NCBI RefSeq assembly: GCF_000620465.1
Contig: NZ_JIBE01000004.1
Coordinates: 1,116,001-1,180,000 of the forward strand
DNA: 64,000 nt
Direction: 5' to 3'
DNA from: Ralstonia sp. UNC404CL21Col
GTDB lineage: Bacteria; Pseudomonadota; Gammaproteobacteria; Burkholderiales; Burkholderiaceae
The number at the start of each line of letters is the position of its first letter. The stretch's first letter is position 1. This document shows, piece by piece, positions 17,938 through 28,352 of the stretch. A model generated the notes under the pieces. It saw nothing but the letters and a program-made list of their open reading frames with translations, did not search any database and had not been told where the DNA came from. Made by a program: the position numbers and the translations under genes.

Positions 17938-18656
17938 GCCGGGCGCTGCACGATCGCGTCGCCAGTCTCGGGCCGGTGCTGGTGATCTCACCGCACTTTG
18001 ACGACGCGATCTTCTCGTGCGGTGCGTTGCTGGCAGCGCATCACGGCAGCCGCACGGTCACGGTGTTTGGTGGGGCGCCTGAAACCCCGGTCTCAACGAC
18101 CTGGGACCAGGAGGCGGGCTTTGCCGATTCCACCCACGCGGTGGCGGCGCGCAGGCTGGAGGATGCGCAGGCGCACGCGCAGGTCAGCGCCACGGTGCAT
18201 CACCTCGGTTTTTGCGACAGCCAGTACGGGCAGACGCCCACCGTGGCCGAACTGGAGCGTGCGCTCTATCGCCTGGTGGAAAGGCGCGCGGCAGACGCGG
18301 TGTTCGTGCCGCTGGGGCTGTTCCACAGCGACCACGTGCTCGTGCACGAAGCGGCATTGCTGCTGCTGCGCAAGCTGCCGCAGCGGCTCTGGATCGGCTA
18401 CGAGGACGCGCTGTACCGGCGTGGGCGCGGCGCCGTGCAGGACCGCATCGTCGCGCTGGCCGCGCAGGACATCGTGGCCACGCCGGTATCGCCCGTCACG
18501 GCCGTCGATGGCCGTCAGAAGCGCCGCGCCGTGGCCTGCTACGCCAGCCAGCTGCGCGCCTTCGGCCCCGGCGGCGTGGAAGACCTGCACCAGCCCGAAC
18601 GTTTCTGGCTACTGGAACCCAAGCAAGGAGAACCCGATCATGCAACCGTTGGATGA
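17934..18656 (+). CDS. PIG-L family deacetylase
   Basis: Zinc-dependent N-acetyl-sugar deacetylase of the LmbE/PIG-L fold, 240 residues. The usual PHPDDE motif reads SPHFDDAIF, keeping the metal His and both aspartates but losing the proline and glutamate. The second metal site is FHSDHVLVHE. Overlaps the dehydrogenase by ATGA and the next glycosyltransferase by 17 bases, so the three are coupled. In such clusters PIG-L proteins remove acetyl groups from amino sugars; that role here is inference. The HFDDA variant could shift the substrate. Confidence 0.85.
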   Translation: MSRALHDRVASLGPVLVISPHFDDAIFSCGALLAAHHGSRTVTVFGGAPETPVSTTWDQEAGFADSTHAVAARRLEDAQAHAQVSATVHHLGFCDSQYGQTPTVAELERALYRLVERRAADAVFVPLGLFHSDHVLVHEAALLLLRKLPQRLWIGYEDALYRRGRGAVQDRIVALAAQDIVATPVSPVTAVDGRQKRRAVACYASQLRAFGPGGVEDLHQPERFWLLEPKQGEPDHATVG

Positions 18657-19563
18657 CGCCCGCAGGGCGCAGGCACCGTGTTCCATTGTCGTGCTGACGT
18701 ACAACCGTGCAGCCACCGTGCTTGAAACGCTGGGCAAACTCGTCGCGCTCGACGAGCCGTGGCCCATCGTGGTGGTGGACAACGGCTCGACCGACGGCAC
18801 CGCCGACCAGATCGCCGCGCACTTTCCCGACATCACACTCGTGCGTGTGCCGCGCAACTACGGCGCGGTGGGTCGCAACTTTGGCGTGGCCAGCGTCGAT
18901 ACGCCTTACGTGGCTTTCTGCGATGACGACACCGCGTGGCTGCCGGGCTCCGTGGCACGCGCGGTAGATGTGCTGCAGCGGTATCCGTCGGTGGGCGTGG
19001 TGGCGGCGCACGTGGTGGTCGGCCCCACGCGGCGCGACGACACTGCGTGCGAGCCCATGGCCACCAGCACGCTGCCTTCCGACGGCTTGCCCGGCCCGGC
19101 GTTGCTTGGCTTCATGGCCGGCGCCTGCGTGGTCCGCACGCGCGCCTTTACCGAGGCCGGCGGCTACCGGCGCGACCTCTTTATCGGCGGTGAAGAAAGC
19201 GTGCTCGCGCTCGACCTGGTCGACGCGGGCTGGCGCATCGTCTACTGCCGGGAGGTGGTCACACACCACAACCCCTCGCCGGTGCGTGATGTGACGCAGC
19301 GGCGTGCACTGCTGGCGCGCAACGAGTTGCTGAGCGCCTGGCTGCGGTTGCCGCTGGATCTCGCCTGGCGCGTGACGGGCCGCGCCATCCGCGCGATGGC
19401 CGAACAGGGCGTGCTGGCGGAGGCATTGCCCGCCGCGCTGGTGCGCCTGCCGCGCACGTTGCTGCATCGGCATACCGTGCAGCCGGCTACGGTGGCACTG
19501 TGGCGGCAGATGGATGCCGACCGCCAGCGCCGCCGCGCCATCCCCACACTGTCGATCGGTTGA
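18640..19563 (+). CDS. Glycosyltransferase family 2
   Basis: GT-A inverting glycosyltransferase of 307 residues, cytoplasmic. CSIVVLTYNRAATVLETL and VVVDNGSTDGT form the nucleotide-binding start, FCDDDTAW is the DXD metal site, and an acceptor region with GEES (EDD/E position) follows. The ATG at 18640 lies inside the end of PIG-L with AGCAAGGAGAA just upstream. It ends 39 bases from the convergent sugar-nucleotide gene. Donor and acceptor cannot be told from sequence. Confidence 0.9.
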   Translation: MQPLDDARRAQAPCSIVVLTYNRAATVLETLGKLVALDEPWPIVVVDNGSTDGTADQIAAHFPDITLVRVPRNYGAVGRNFGVASVDTPYVAFCDDDTAWLPGSVARAVDVLQRYPSVGVVAAHVVVGPTRRDDTACEPMATSTLPSDGLPGPALLGFMAGACVVRTRAFTEAGGYRRDLFIGGEESVLALDLVDAGWRIVYCREVVTHHNPSPVRDVTQRRALLARNELLSAWLRLPLDLAWRVTGRAIRAMAEQGVLAEALPAALVRLPRTLLHRHTVQPATVALWRQMDADRQRRRAIPTLSIG

Positions 19564-19602
19564 GCCGGTCGGAGAGAAACGCCCGCGAAGGCCGACCGGA
19601 GG

Positions 19603-20621
<1,019 letters not shown>

Positions 20622-20625
<4 letters not shown>

Positions 20626-21614
20626 GCCGCCTCCTTCTTGTTTTCCATGACGGTGGCAAACGCGTCCAGCCAATCGGCGACGAAGCGGTCGATGCCGAAA
20701 CGCGTGCGGGCCGTCTCGCGCGCCGCGTCGCCCCAGCGGCGGGCCAGGGCGGGATCGCGCAGCAGCGTCTGCATGACGCCTGCCAGCGCATCGGGGCTGG
20801 TGTCGACGTAGCCGTTGTGGCCGTTGCGAATGACGGTGCTCATCTCGGTGGTGGCCAGGCCGACAATCGGCATGCCGATGGTCATTGCTTCCACCACGGC
20901 CAGGCCCAGGCTTGTGTAGCGGATCGGGTTGAAGAAGAAGCGGTAGCGCGCGCAGAACGCGGGCAGGTCGAGGTTGCCCACTTCGCCGATCCCGCCCGCG
21001 GCTTCCGCCCCCATGCCGACCAGATCAAGCGGCACGTGCTGGCGCAGCGACTGAAATACGTCGGCTCCCAACCGGCGCCCGCGCTTGTGCAGATGGTTCA
21101 CGACCACGATGCCGCGCTCCAGCTCGCCGGTGTAGCTCGCCGGCACGGGCAAGTGCACGCCGTGCTCGATCACGCGTGCGGGCGTGATGCCGCTGTCCCA
21201 CATCAACGCGTTGAACGGCGTCACATGCACCAGCAGCACGTTCGGGTCTTGCACCCAGTGCCGTGTGTTGGTGGGGTGTTCCTGCGGCGGATCGTGTTCG
21301 AGATAGATCGTCGGCAGTGCCCGCTGCGCCGCACTGAGCACCGAGAGGCGATCGTTTTCCCAATGCGCGCGCGATTGATACAGCACCGCATCGAAGTGCT
21401 GCCCGGCAACGGCGTCGAACGGGACTTCGTGCACGTTGTCACCCCAGGGCAGCACGCCGACCTTGCCCGCATAGCCGGGCGGCACGCGGCCCGAGGCATC
21501 GGGTGGCCGCGTCACCAGATAGAAGTCGTGCGGCACTTGCGACAGGTAGTACAGGTAATTGCCGTGCACGTGCCACGTCAGGATGCGCAGGCGTTGTCGC
21601 GTAGGGTGGTTCAT
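20622..21614 (-). CDS. Glycosyltransferase family 4-like
   Basis: 330-residue GT-B type transferase. The N-terminal part ([21 protein letters not shown]) and a C-terminal block with [28 protein letters not shown], equivalent to the EX7E donor site, identify it; the first Glu is replaced by Tyr in [11 protein letters not shown]. The ATG at 21614 overlaps the preceding gene by ATGA and its own stop overlaps the UXS start, so translation is coupled on both sides. Sugar donor unknown. Confidence 0.85.
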
Positions 21615-22756
21615 GAGGTCGAATTCTCGATCGTGTGCGATGCGGTGGGAGCGTCGGCGGCTTGCGGTGCATGCGACGCGCGCAGGTGCACGTCGGGGTC
21701 GAACAGCGCGGCATACGCTGCGTCGAGCACTTCGTGCACCGTCACATCGCGCGCGCATTCGTGTCCGGTGGGGCACGTCCAGTGCATGCAGGGCCGGCAC
21801 GGCGGGTGCGCGGCCAGTACGCGGTGCAGCGTGCGGTCTGCCGGCGCCCAGCGCTCCACGTCGCTGCCACAGGCAATGACCAGGCTTGGTGCGCGCACCG
21901 CCGCCGCCACGTGCGACACGCCGGTGTCGTTGCAGATGAGCAGGCGCGCCAGCCGCAGCAGTGCCGCGAGCCCGCCAAGCGAGGTTTGCCCGACCACCGA
22001 GGCCGCACGCTGGCGCATGTGGCTACGGACCTCTTCAACGAGCGCCGCCTCCGAAGGCGCACCCGTGATCACGACATGAAAACCGCTGACGATGAGCGTG
22101 TCGGCCACCGCAGCAAAGCGCTCCGGCCACCAGCGCCGCGTGGGCATGCGGGCGCCGGGGTGCAGGCAGACAAGGCGGTCGCGATCTAGCGCGTGGTGGC
22201 GCAGCAGGGCTAGCGCTTCGGCATAGTCGTCGCGCATGAGCGGAAAGCCGGGCGTGGCCGGCACGGCCGGCGCCCCCAGGTGATTAAGCAACGCCAGCAG
22301 GCGCTGCGCCTCAGGCAACTGCGTCGGCCACGGGAGCAACCCCGGATCGGGCTGCCGCGGGATCACGCCATTGGGTTGAAACCCGAACACATGGTGCGCA
22401 CCAAACTGCCGGACCACTTCCGTCGATTGCGGTCCGCTGCCGTGCAGCTGGATGGCGACATCCAGGCAGCGTGCCCGCATGCCGGCATAGAACGCGTGTG
22501 TCGCCTCCGCGTCGGCAGGCCCGGCTTCCGGAAAGCCGTCGCCGCCCGGGAACGCGACAAAGTCGTCGAGCAGATCGGCATAGCGCTCTTGGAACTGACG
22601 CGCCCACGGCAGGCCCACGAGCGCGATGTGCGCCTGGGGCGCAGCCGCCCGCAGCGCGTGCAGGGCGGGCACGGCGCACAGCATGTCGCCGAGTTGCAAG
22701 GCGCGAAAGACGGCGATGCGGCGTGCGCCGCGCAGGATGTCAGCAGCGGGCGTCAT
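21611..22756 (-). CDS. Glycosyltransferase family 9 (heptosyltransferase-like)
   Basis: 381-residue GT-B enzyme of the ADP-heptose transferase family. RIAVFRALQLGDMLCAVPALHAL is the N-terminal signature, CLHPGARMPTRRWW the diphosphate-binding block and ICNDTGVSHVAAAV the donor site. A C-terminal cluster with several cysteines (CRPCMHWTCPTGHEC) resembles the Cys-rich tail found in one GT9 subgroup. Coupled by ATGA to genes on both sides. A second GT9 with the same tail is three genes upstream, so the product may carry two heptoses. Confidence 0.9.
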   Translation of the reverse strand: MTPAADILRGARRIAVFRALQLGDMLCAVPALHALRAAAPQAHIALVGLPWARQFQERYADLLDDFVAFPGGDGFPEAGPADAEATHAFYAGMRARCLDVAIQLHGSGPQSTEVVRQFGAHHVFGFQPNGVIPRQPDPGLLPWPTQLPEAQRLLALLNHLGAPAVPATPGFPLMRDDYAEALALLRHHALDRDRLVCLHPGARMPTRRWWPERFAAVADTLIVSGFHVVITGAPSEAALVEEVRSHMRQRAASVVGQTSLGGLAALLRLARLLICNDTGVSHVAAAVRAPSLVIACGSDVERWAPADRTLHRVLAAHPPCRPCMHWTCPTGHECARDVTVHEVLDAAYAALFDPDVHLRASHAPQAADAPTASHTIENSTS

Positions 22757-23808
22757 AGGAACCAGACCCGGAAATGCCATGCACCGCGCAAGCGCCAGTA
22801 CAGCGCGAGCGGCGGGATGGCGATGGACGTCCAAAACATTTCCAGCACATGCCGCGCGGTGTGTGCGGTGCCACGCAGCCGCATGGCGGTGAAGCGCAGT
22901 GTGAGTGCCAGCCACACCACAGCGGCCGCAGCGGCCACCCAGGGCAGGTGCGCGGCCAGCGCGGCCACTGCAACCACCACGGCAGCCCCCACGCCGTAGT
23001 AATGCCACGGCGGCACCGGGCGGATGCGCGTGCGGTAGAGCCGGGGGTGCTTCTTGTAGAGCAGCGCGTCGTAAAACACCTTTCGCTGCTGCGACACGCT
23101 CACGCCCCACGGCGCCGGCCGCACGGGGTGATGCATAAAGGCGCGCGGCGCCTGCACGATGCGCCCCCCTGCATCGAGAATGCGGAACTGCAGGTCGGAA
23201 TCTTCCCGCCACGCGAGCCGGAAGCGTTCGTCAAAGCCGCCGACGCGCTCCAGCATCGCGCGCCGTACAAAGCAGTTGGCGGTGACGAATTCGGCGCGGG
23301 TGAGGCCGCTGGCATCGCGCTCGTAGTCCGTCGGACGCTCGGGCAATGGCATGCGGACGGCGCCGGTGGCGGCGTCGGGCGGCCCGCCGTTCTCAGCAGC
23401 ACCGGCAGCGCTGTCGGCCGTGGTCATGACGCGCCAGCCTTCCGCCAGCCACGTCGGCGCCGGAATGGTGTCGTCGTCGGTGAAGGCGATGATGTCGCCG
23501 GTGGCGGCGCGCCAGCCGCGGTTGCGTGCGGCGGCGGGGCCTTGCGTTTCGCGCACGGGCACGTACTGCACGCGCCAGCCCGGGGACGCTGCGGCAAAGC
23601 CGTCCACGACCGCGCGGGTGGCGTCGTCCGGGCCGTCGTCGGCAACGACCAGTTCCAGCTGGTGCGCGTCGAACGTCTGCGCCCGCAGGCCGTCAAGGCA
23701 GCGTTGCAGCATCTGCGGCCGTCGCCATGTCGCAATCACGACGGACATGGCTGGCGCCCCTTGCACGGGGGTCACCGACGACACGTCAAACGGCATCGGC
23801 TGGTTCAT
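22753..23808 (-). CDS. Glycosyltransferase family 2, with C-terminal membrane segments
   Basis: 351 residues. SVVIATWRRPQMLQRCL and VVADDGPDD start the GT-A domain, FTDDDTIPAP is the metal site and FRLAWREDSDLQFR holds the ED acceptor-base motif. Two hydrophobic segments (VGAAVVVAVAALAAHL and AAAAVVWLALTL) follow near residues 285-320, so the enzyme is likely anchored in the inner membrane. The start at 23808 overlaps the carbamoyltransferase stop by ATGA. Probably acts on a lipid-linked or membrane-proximal acceptor. Confidence 0.88.
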   Translation of the reverse strand: MNQPMPFDVSSVTPVQGAPAMSVVIATWRRPQMLQRCLDGLRAQTFDAHQLELVVADDGPDDATRAVVDGFAAASPGWRVQYVPVRETQGPAAARNRGWRAATGDIIAFTDDDTIPAPTWLAEGWRVMTTADSAAGAAENGGPPDAATGAVRMPLPERPTDYERDASGLTRAEFVTANCFVRRAMLERVGGFDERFRLAWREDSDLQFRILDAGGRIVQAPRAFMHHPVRPAPWGVSVSQQRKVFYDALLYKKHPRLYRTRIRPVPPWHYYGVGAAVVVAVAALAAHLPWVAAAAAVVWLALTLRFTAMRLRGTAHTARHVLEMFWTSIAIPPLALYWRLRGAWHFRVWFL

Positions 23809-25631
23809 GCGACCCCCGCCAGGCCGGGCACGCGCCGCAACCCGTCGACATTGCGCACGGCGCCGTCTTCCTGGGTCTGCGATTGCTCCGGGCGCAGGGC
23901 CGTCTTGCGCAGCAGGAACGGCCCGATCACCAGCGCGTCGAGCGGCGATGTCCAGAACGATTCCACCGCATCGCGCGGGCTGCACACCATGGGCTCGCCG
24001 CGCGTATTGAACGACGTGTTCACCAGGATCGGCACGCCGGTGCGCCGCTCGAACGCGGCCAGCAGGTCGTAATACAGCGGATGCTGGCGCCGGTTGACGG
24101 TCTGCACGCGCGCGGTGCCGTCGACGTGGCGCACGGCCGGGATCTGCGTGGCACGGTCTTCGCGCACGTCGAAGATGAACAGCATGAACGGCGCGGCTTG
24201 CGCACCGACAAACCAGTCGGCGGCGCGTTCTTCCATCACCACCGGAGCGACAGGGCGGAAGTCCTCGCGGTCCTTGATCTCGTTCAGCCGCGCCTGCATG
24301 TCGGCGGGGATGGGCGAGGCGAGGATGGACCGCGCACCCAGCGCGCGCGGGCCGAACTCCATGCGCCCCTGGAACCAGCCGATCACCTGGCCCTGCGCCA
24401 GCAGCTCCGCGGTCTGCTCGGCAATGTTGTCCAGGCGCTCGAACGGCAGCTTCGACCACGTCAGGAATTGCTCGATCTCTTCATCGGAATACGACGGGCC
24501 GAGATAGGCGTGGTCCATTTTCCACAGGCGCTGCTTGTTGCCGCGCGCCTGGTAATCCGTCCACAGCGCGGCACCGAGCGACGTGCCGGCATCGCCGGCT
24601 GCCGGCTGCACCCAGACGTTTTCGAACGGGCCGCGGTCGCGGATGCGCGCGTTCATCACGCAGTTGAGCGCCACGCCGCCGGCCATGGCCAGGTTGCGTG
24701 CGCCGGTGGCCTGATGCAGCCATTGGCTCATCGTCAGCACCGTCTCTTCCAGCACCTGCTGGAGCGAACGGGCGATGTCAAAGTGGCGCGGTTCCATCGG
24801 GCCGCCACGCTGGCGCGGCGGGCCGAAACGTTCTTCCAGCCGCAAGGGGGCCACGGTGTAACGGCCGTCGGTCTCGACCCTCACCATCTCGTGGAATGCA
24901 TCGACATAGCGGGGCTCCCCATACGACGCCAGCGCCATCACCTTGTATTCGTCAGACGAACGCAGAAAGCCCAGGTAGTCCGTCACCTCTTCATAGAGCA
25001 GGCCGAGGGAGTGCGGCAGGTCGACCTGCTGCAGGCGTGTGTAGTCGCCGTTGCGGAAGAGGCCGTAGGACGTGGTCGCGCGCTCGCCGCGTCCGTCCAT
25101 CGTGAGCACGGCACAGTCGTCGTAGGGGGCCGCCAGGAATGCGCTGGCCTCGTGCGCCAGGTGGTGCTCGACAAACGACCAGCGGAACGGCCCGGTGTGC
25201 TTCACGTTGGCGAAGCGCGCCCGCAGATGATGCGGCGCGCCGTCGGCCAGCTGGCGCGGGGCGTTCAGCACGTACGACAGAAACAGCGGATCCCACGGCG
25301 CGGCGCCGGGCGGCAGATCCATTTGCGCCGACGGCTGCAGCGGCAGCGCGATATGCGTCTGCGCCTGCAGGTCGGTCAGCAAGGCCGGGTCGAGCGAGTA
25401 GGCGACCTGATCCACGCGCGCCAGGTCGATGCCAGCCTCGGCCAGGCAGTAATCGATGGCGTGATACGGCAACTGCCAGGTGGAAAACGGCACCGGCCGC
25501 TTGGCGTGCTTGACGTGCGTGAAGCGTTCGTCTTCAGCGGCGGCAATCACCACACCGTCACGCACCAGCGTGGCGGAAGAATCGTGATACGCCGCGTTGA
25601 TGCCGAGGGTGTAGAGCGGTTTGGCTTCCAT
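23805..25631 (-). CDS. Carbamoyltransferase, NodU/CmcH/TobZ family
   Basis: Transfers a carbamoyl group from carbamoyl phosphate, through a carbamoyl-adenylate, to a sugar hydroxyl. About 608 residues, full family length. The N-terminal Kae1-like domain shows LGINAAYHDSSATLV, HHLAHEASAF and GGVALNCVMNA; the C-terminal YrdC-like domain shows GRMEFGPRALGARSILASP and NTSFNTRGEPMVC. The ATG at 25631 has GGAG seven bases upstream; one at 25643 is possible. It sits among glycosyltransferases, so the product is probably a carbamoylated glycan, as NodU does for Nod factors. Confidence 0.94.
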   Translation of the reverse strand: MEAKPLYTLGINAAYHDSSATLVRDGVVIAAAEDERFTHVKHAKRPVPFSTWQLPYHAIDYCLAEAGIDLARVDQVAYSLDPALLTDLQAQTHIALPLQPSAQMDLPPGAAPWDPLFLSYVLNAPRQLADGAPHHLRARFANVKHTGPFRWSFVEHHLAHEASAFLAAPYDDCAVLTMDGRGERATTSYGLFRNGDYTRLQQVDLPHSLGLLYEEVTDYLGFLRSSDEYKVMALASYGEPRYVDAFHEMVRVETDGRYTVAPLRLEERFGPPRQRGGPMEPRHFDIARSLQQVLEETVLTMSQWLHQATGARNLAMAGGVALNCVMNARIRDRGPFENVWVQPAAGDAGTSLGAALWTDYQARGNKQRLWKMDHAYLGPSYSDEEIEQFLTWSKLPFERLDNIAEQTAELLAQGQVIGWFQGRMEFGPRALGARSILASPIPADMQARLNEIKDREDFRPVAPVVMEERAADWFVGAQAAPFMLFIFDVREDRATQIPAVRHVDGTARVQTVNRRQHPLYYDLLAAFERRTGVPILVNTSFNTRGEPMVCSPRDAVESFWTSPLDALVIGPFLLRKTALRPEQSQTQEDGAVRNVDGLRRVPGLAGVA

Positions 25632-25683
25632 GCGGGGCTCCATCAATCGGTTCAGTCAGTACAGGTCAGGGTCATGGGCAAAC

Positions 25684-26901
25684 TCAAGCGACCGGCGTCG
25701 GCGCGTTCGACGCCGCTAGCGCAGAGGGAGCGGCAGCGGGTGCGGGCCACAACGCCCGCGCCACGCGCGACGACTGCCATAGCGGGTGCGCCGCCGCGAT
25801 GACGTCTTCTTCCGTCACGCCGGTCAGACACGCCTGATGGCCGAGCGGGCACACGCTGCGGTAGCAATAGCGGCACGGCACCTGATGCGACAGCACCGCG
25901 TGCGGCACGGCCCACGGCGTGTGCTGGGGATTGGTCAGCGCGTAGAGATCGACCACCGGTGTTTGCGTGGCCGCCGCCAGATGCACGGGGCCGCTGTTGT
26001 TGGACACCAGCAGCGCTGCACCTTCAATCAGCGCAGCCAGTTCGCCGAGCGTGAGCGCCCCCGCGAGGTTCAGCACGCGCTGCCCCGCGATCAGGCCGGG
26101 CAGGCACACCTGCTGCACGAGTTCCGCTTCAGCCGGCGCACCGGTCACCAGCACCGGACACCCATAGCGGTTTGCCAGCGTGCACGCGATGTGCGCGAAG
26201 CGTTCGGGCGGATAGCGCCGCGACGCCGCAGTCGCCCCCGGATGCAGCACGATCCACGGTGCATCCGTGGTGATGCCGCGCTCGGCCAACTTGGCGCGCA
26301 CGGCATCGCGATCCGCCGCGCGTACGTTGAAGCGCAGCCGATGCGGCAGATGTGCGGCCACGTCCGTCACGTGCTGCACGAGGTCCAACTGGCGGCGCAC
26401 CTCGTGGCGCACGTCGCCGGGCGCGGTGGCGGCAATGCGCGCATCGGGGTCGGCAATCCAGTCGGTCAGCAGCGCGTACGGGTTCTCGCGGCAGTGCGCG
26501 AGGCGCAGCGGAATGCCCGCCAGAAAGCACAACATGGCGGCCGGCAACGGGTTTTGCGTGTGCACGGTAAAGATGACGGCCGCGTCGAATGCGCCGTCGC
26601 GCAAGGTGTCGACCAGCGCGCGGGTCTGCTCGGCGTCTGCCGCGTTGGCGTGCTTGGCCCACGGCACATCGCAGACGATCACGTCGTCGATGTCGGACAG
26701 GTGCGGGGCTGCCGTGGCGCCCGATCGCGAGGTCAGCAACGTGAGATGACGGCTCGCGCCGCGCGCGTGTTCGTCGGCCTTGAGCGCATGAAAGGCCGGC
26801 GTGGTCATCACCACGTCGCCCAGGTTGTCCGGCCGCACGCACAGGATGCGGCTCGCGTTGGCCCACACCGCGCGGCGCTCGGGAATGCCAGCCGCGATCA
26901 T
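25684..26901 (-). CDS. Glycosyltransferase family 9 (heptosyltransferase-like)
   Basis: 405-residue GT-B transferase. RILCVRPDNLGDVVMTTPAFHAL matches the family start, VLHPGATAASRRYPPERFA the phosphate-binding block and VSNNSGPVHLAAATQTPVV the donor site. A Cys-rich tail (CRYCYRSVCPLGHQAC) repeats the pattern in the other GT9 of this cluster. Its start overlaps the HAD phosphatase stop by ATGA. A 52-base gap separates it from the carbamoyltransferase. Likely adds ADP-heptose. Confidence 0.92.
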   Translation of the reverse strand: MIAAGIPERRAVWANASRILCVRPDNLGDVVMTTPAFHALKADEHARGASRHLTLLTSRSGATAAPHLSDIDDVIVCDVPWAKHANAADAEQTRALVDTLRDGAFDAAVIFTVHTQNPLPAAMLCFLAGIPLRLAHCRENPYALLTDWIADPDARIAATAPGDVRHEVRRQLDLVQHVTDVAAHLPHRLRFNVRAADRDAVRAKLAERGITTDAPWIVLHPGATAASRRYPPERFAHIACTLANRYGCPVLVTGAPAEAELVQQVCLPGLIAGQRVLNLAGALTLGELAALIEGAALLVSNNSGPVHLAAATQTPVVDLYALTNPQHTPWAVPHAVLSHQVPCRYCYRSVCPLGHQACLTGVTEEDVIAAAHPLWQSSRVARALWPAPAAAPSALAASNAPTPVA

Positions 26902-27557
26902 GCGACTGCCCTCAGGTGGTGCGCGGACGATGTGGGCGATGTGGGCGCCGTGTGCGAACCGCGCGAAACGTGCGAAAGGTGCCGCGCCTGCTGCGCAATC
27001 ACGATGGCGGCAGCCTCGTCAAAGCGGCCGACGATGTAGTCCGGCACGCGCAGGGGCCCCGGCTGCCACCGGGTCTCGTTGCCGTTGGCGATGAGGATGG
27101 TCTGGCAGCCCGCGCGGCGGCCCGCTTCCACATCGTTGAGGATGTCGCCGATCATCCACGAGCCTTCCAGGGTGATGCCGTGGGCGGCGGCGGCCTGGCG
27201 CAACATCCCATCGCCGGGCTTGCGGCACGCGCACTGGATGCTGCCGTCAGCGGCGGGCGCATGCGGGCAGAAGTAGAAGCCGCCCAGCGTGGCCCCGTGC
27301 AGTGCAAACAACTCGCCGAGCCGCTGCGCGACACCTTCGAGCGCATGCTCAGGAAAGTAGCCCAGCGCAACGCCCGGCTGATTGCTCACCACGATGAGCG
27401 GCAAGCCTGTGGCGCCCAGCAGCCGCAAACCGTCACCAGCGCCCGGGGCCAACGCAATGCGCGCCGGGTCGACGTTGTAGGGCACGTCTTCCAGCAACGT
27501 GCCGTCCTTGTCGAGAAAGATGGCCGGGCTCGGCTGCGGCCGCATCGGCCCGTGCAT
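26898..27557 (-). CDS. gmhB: HAD phosphatase, GmhB-like (D-glycero-D-manno-heptose 1,7-bisphosphate phosphatase)
   Basis: HAD-IIIA phosphatase of 219 residues that dephosphorylates heptose bisphosphate on the way to ADP- or GDP-heptose. The nucleophile motif is FLDKDGTLLED, the middle motif VVSNQPGVALG and the Zn loop CPHAPAADGSIQCACRKP holds the C-x-H...C-x-C cluster typical of GmhB; GDILNDVEAGRRAGC gives the acidic metal site. The ATG at 27557 shares a base with the SDR stop (TGATG); an ATG at 27566 is an alternative. A His/Ser-rich tail is extra. With the two GT9 genes it implies a heptose in the product. Confidence 0.92.
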   Translation of the reverse strand: MHGPMRPQPSPAIFLDKDGTLLEDVPYNVDPARIALAPGAGDGLRLLGATGLPLIVVSNQPGVALGYFPEHALEGVAQRLGELFALHGATLGGFYFCPHAPAADGSIQCACRKPGDGMLRQAAAAHGITLEGSWMIGDILNDVEAGRRAGCQTILIANGNETRWQPGPLRVPDYIVGRFDEAAAIVIAQQARHLSHVSRGSHTAPTSPTSSAHHLRAVA

Positions 27558-28318
27558 CAGGGCCATGACGTCTCCCGCATCGGCAGCACCATCACTTCCG
27601 GGATGACGGTCTCCGGGGGCTGCAATAGCACGAAGCGCACGGCGGCGGCCACGTTGGCGGGGTCCTGCAGGTTGTTCACGTCGATGTCGGGAAAGCGGTC
27701 CAGCAGGAACGGCGTGCGCATGCCGCCGGCAATCACGGCAGAGACCTTGATGCCGTGCGGGCGCAGCTCGGCATGCAGCGCATGCGACAAGCCCAGCAGG
27801 CCCCACTTGGTGGCGTGGTAGACCGACGCATTCGGCCACGCGCGGCGCGACGCAGTCGAGGCGATGTTGACGATGGCGCCGCTCGCGCGTTTGCGCATCA
27901 GCACGCTCGCGTGCTTGGCCAGGAGGAACGGGCCGCGCAGGTTCGTGCGCACCACGCGGTCCCAGTCTTCGACGTTCAATTCGTCAATGGGCAGCGTGAT
28001 ATCGATGGCCGCGTTGTTGATGACGGCGTCCACGCGGCCAAAGCGGTCGACCACTTCATCGAGCGCGCTGCGCACGGCGGCTTCATCGCCCACGTCCAGC
28101 GCAATGGCGTGCGACTGGCTGCCCTCGGCGATCAACTCGGCGGCGGTGCGGTCAGCGGTGCCGGCATCGTAGTCGGTGGCGACCACCGTCGCCCCTTCGG
28201 CGGACAGCACGCGGCTGATGGCGGCGCCCAGCCCGCGTCCCGCGCCGGTCACGATGATGACCTGGTCGCGCAGCGTCGGTGTGGTGTTGGGATTGGAGTT
28301 CAAATCGGTCTGGGTCAT
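27557..28318 (-). CDS. SDR family oxidoreductase
   Basis: Classical short-chain dehydrogenase of 253 residues: IIVTGAGRGLGAAIS, NNAAIDI, a serine in VNIASTASRRAW and YHATKWG (YxxxK). The start ATG at 28318 is chosen because the upstream extension is arginine/proline-rich and unrelated to the family. It is coupled by TGATG to GmhB. In this setting it may oxidise or reduce a sugar nucleotide intermediate, but family members have very varied substrates. Confidence 0.9.
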   Translation of the reverse strand: MTQTDLNSNPNTTPTLRDQVIIVTGAGRGLGAAISRVLSAEGATVVATDYDAGTADRTAAELIAEGSQSHAIALDVGDEAAVRSALDEVVDRFGRVDAVINNAAIDITLPIDELNVEDWDRVVRTNLRGPFLLAKHASVLMRKRASGAIVNIASTASRRAWPNASVYHATKWGLLGLSHALHAELRPHGIKVSAVIAGGMRTPFLLDRFPDIDVNNLQDPANVAAAVRFVLLQPPETVIPEVMVLPMRETSWP

Positions 28319-28352
28319 GGCGGCGTGAAAACGCGGGAGTGGAAAAAACAGG

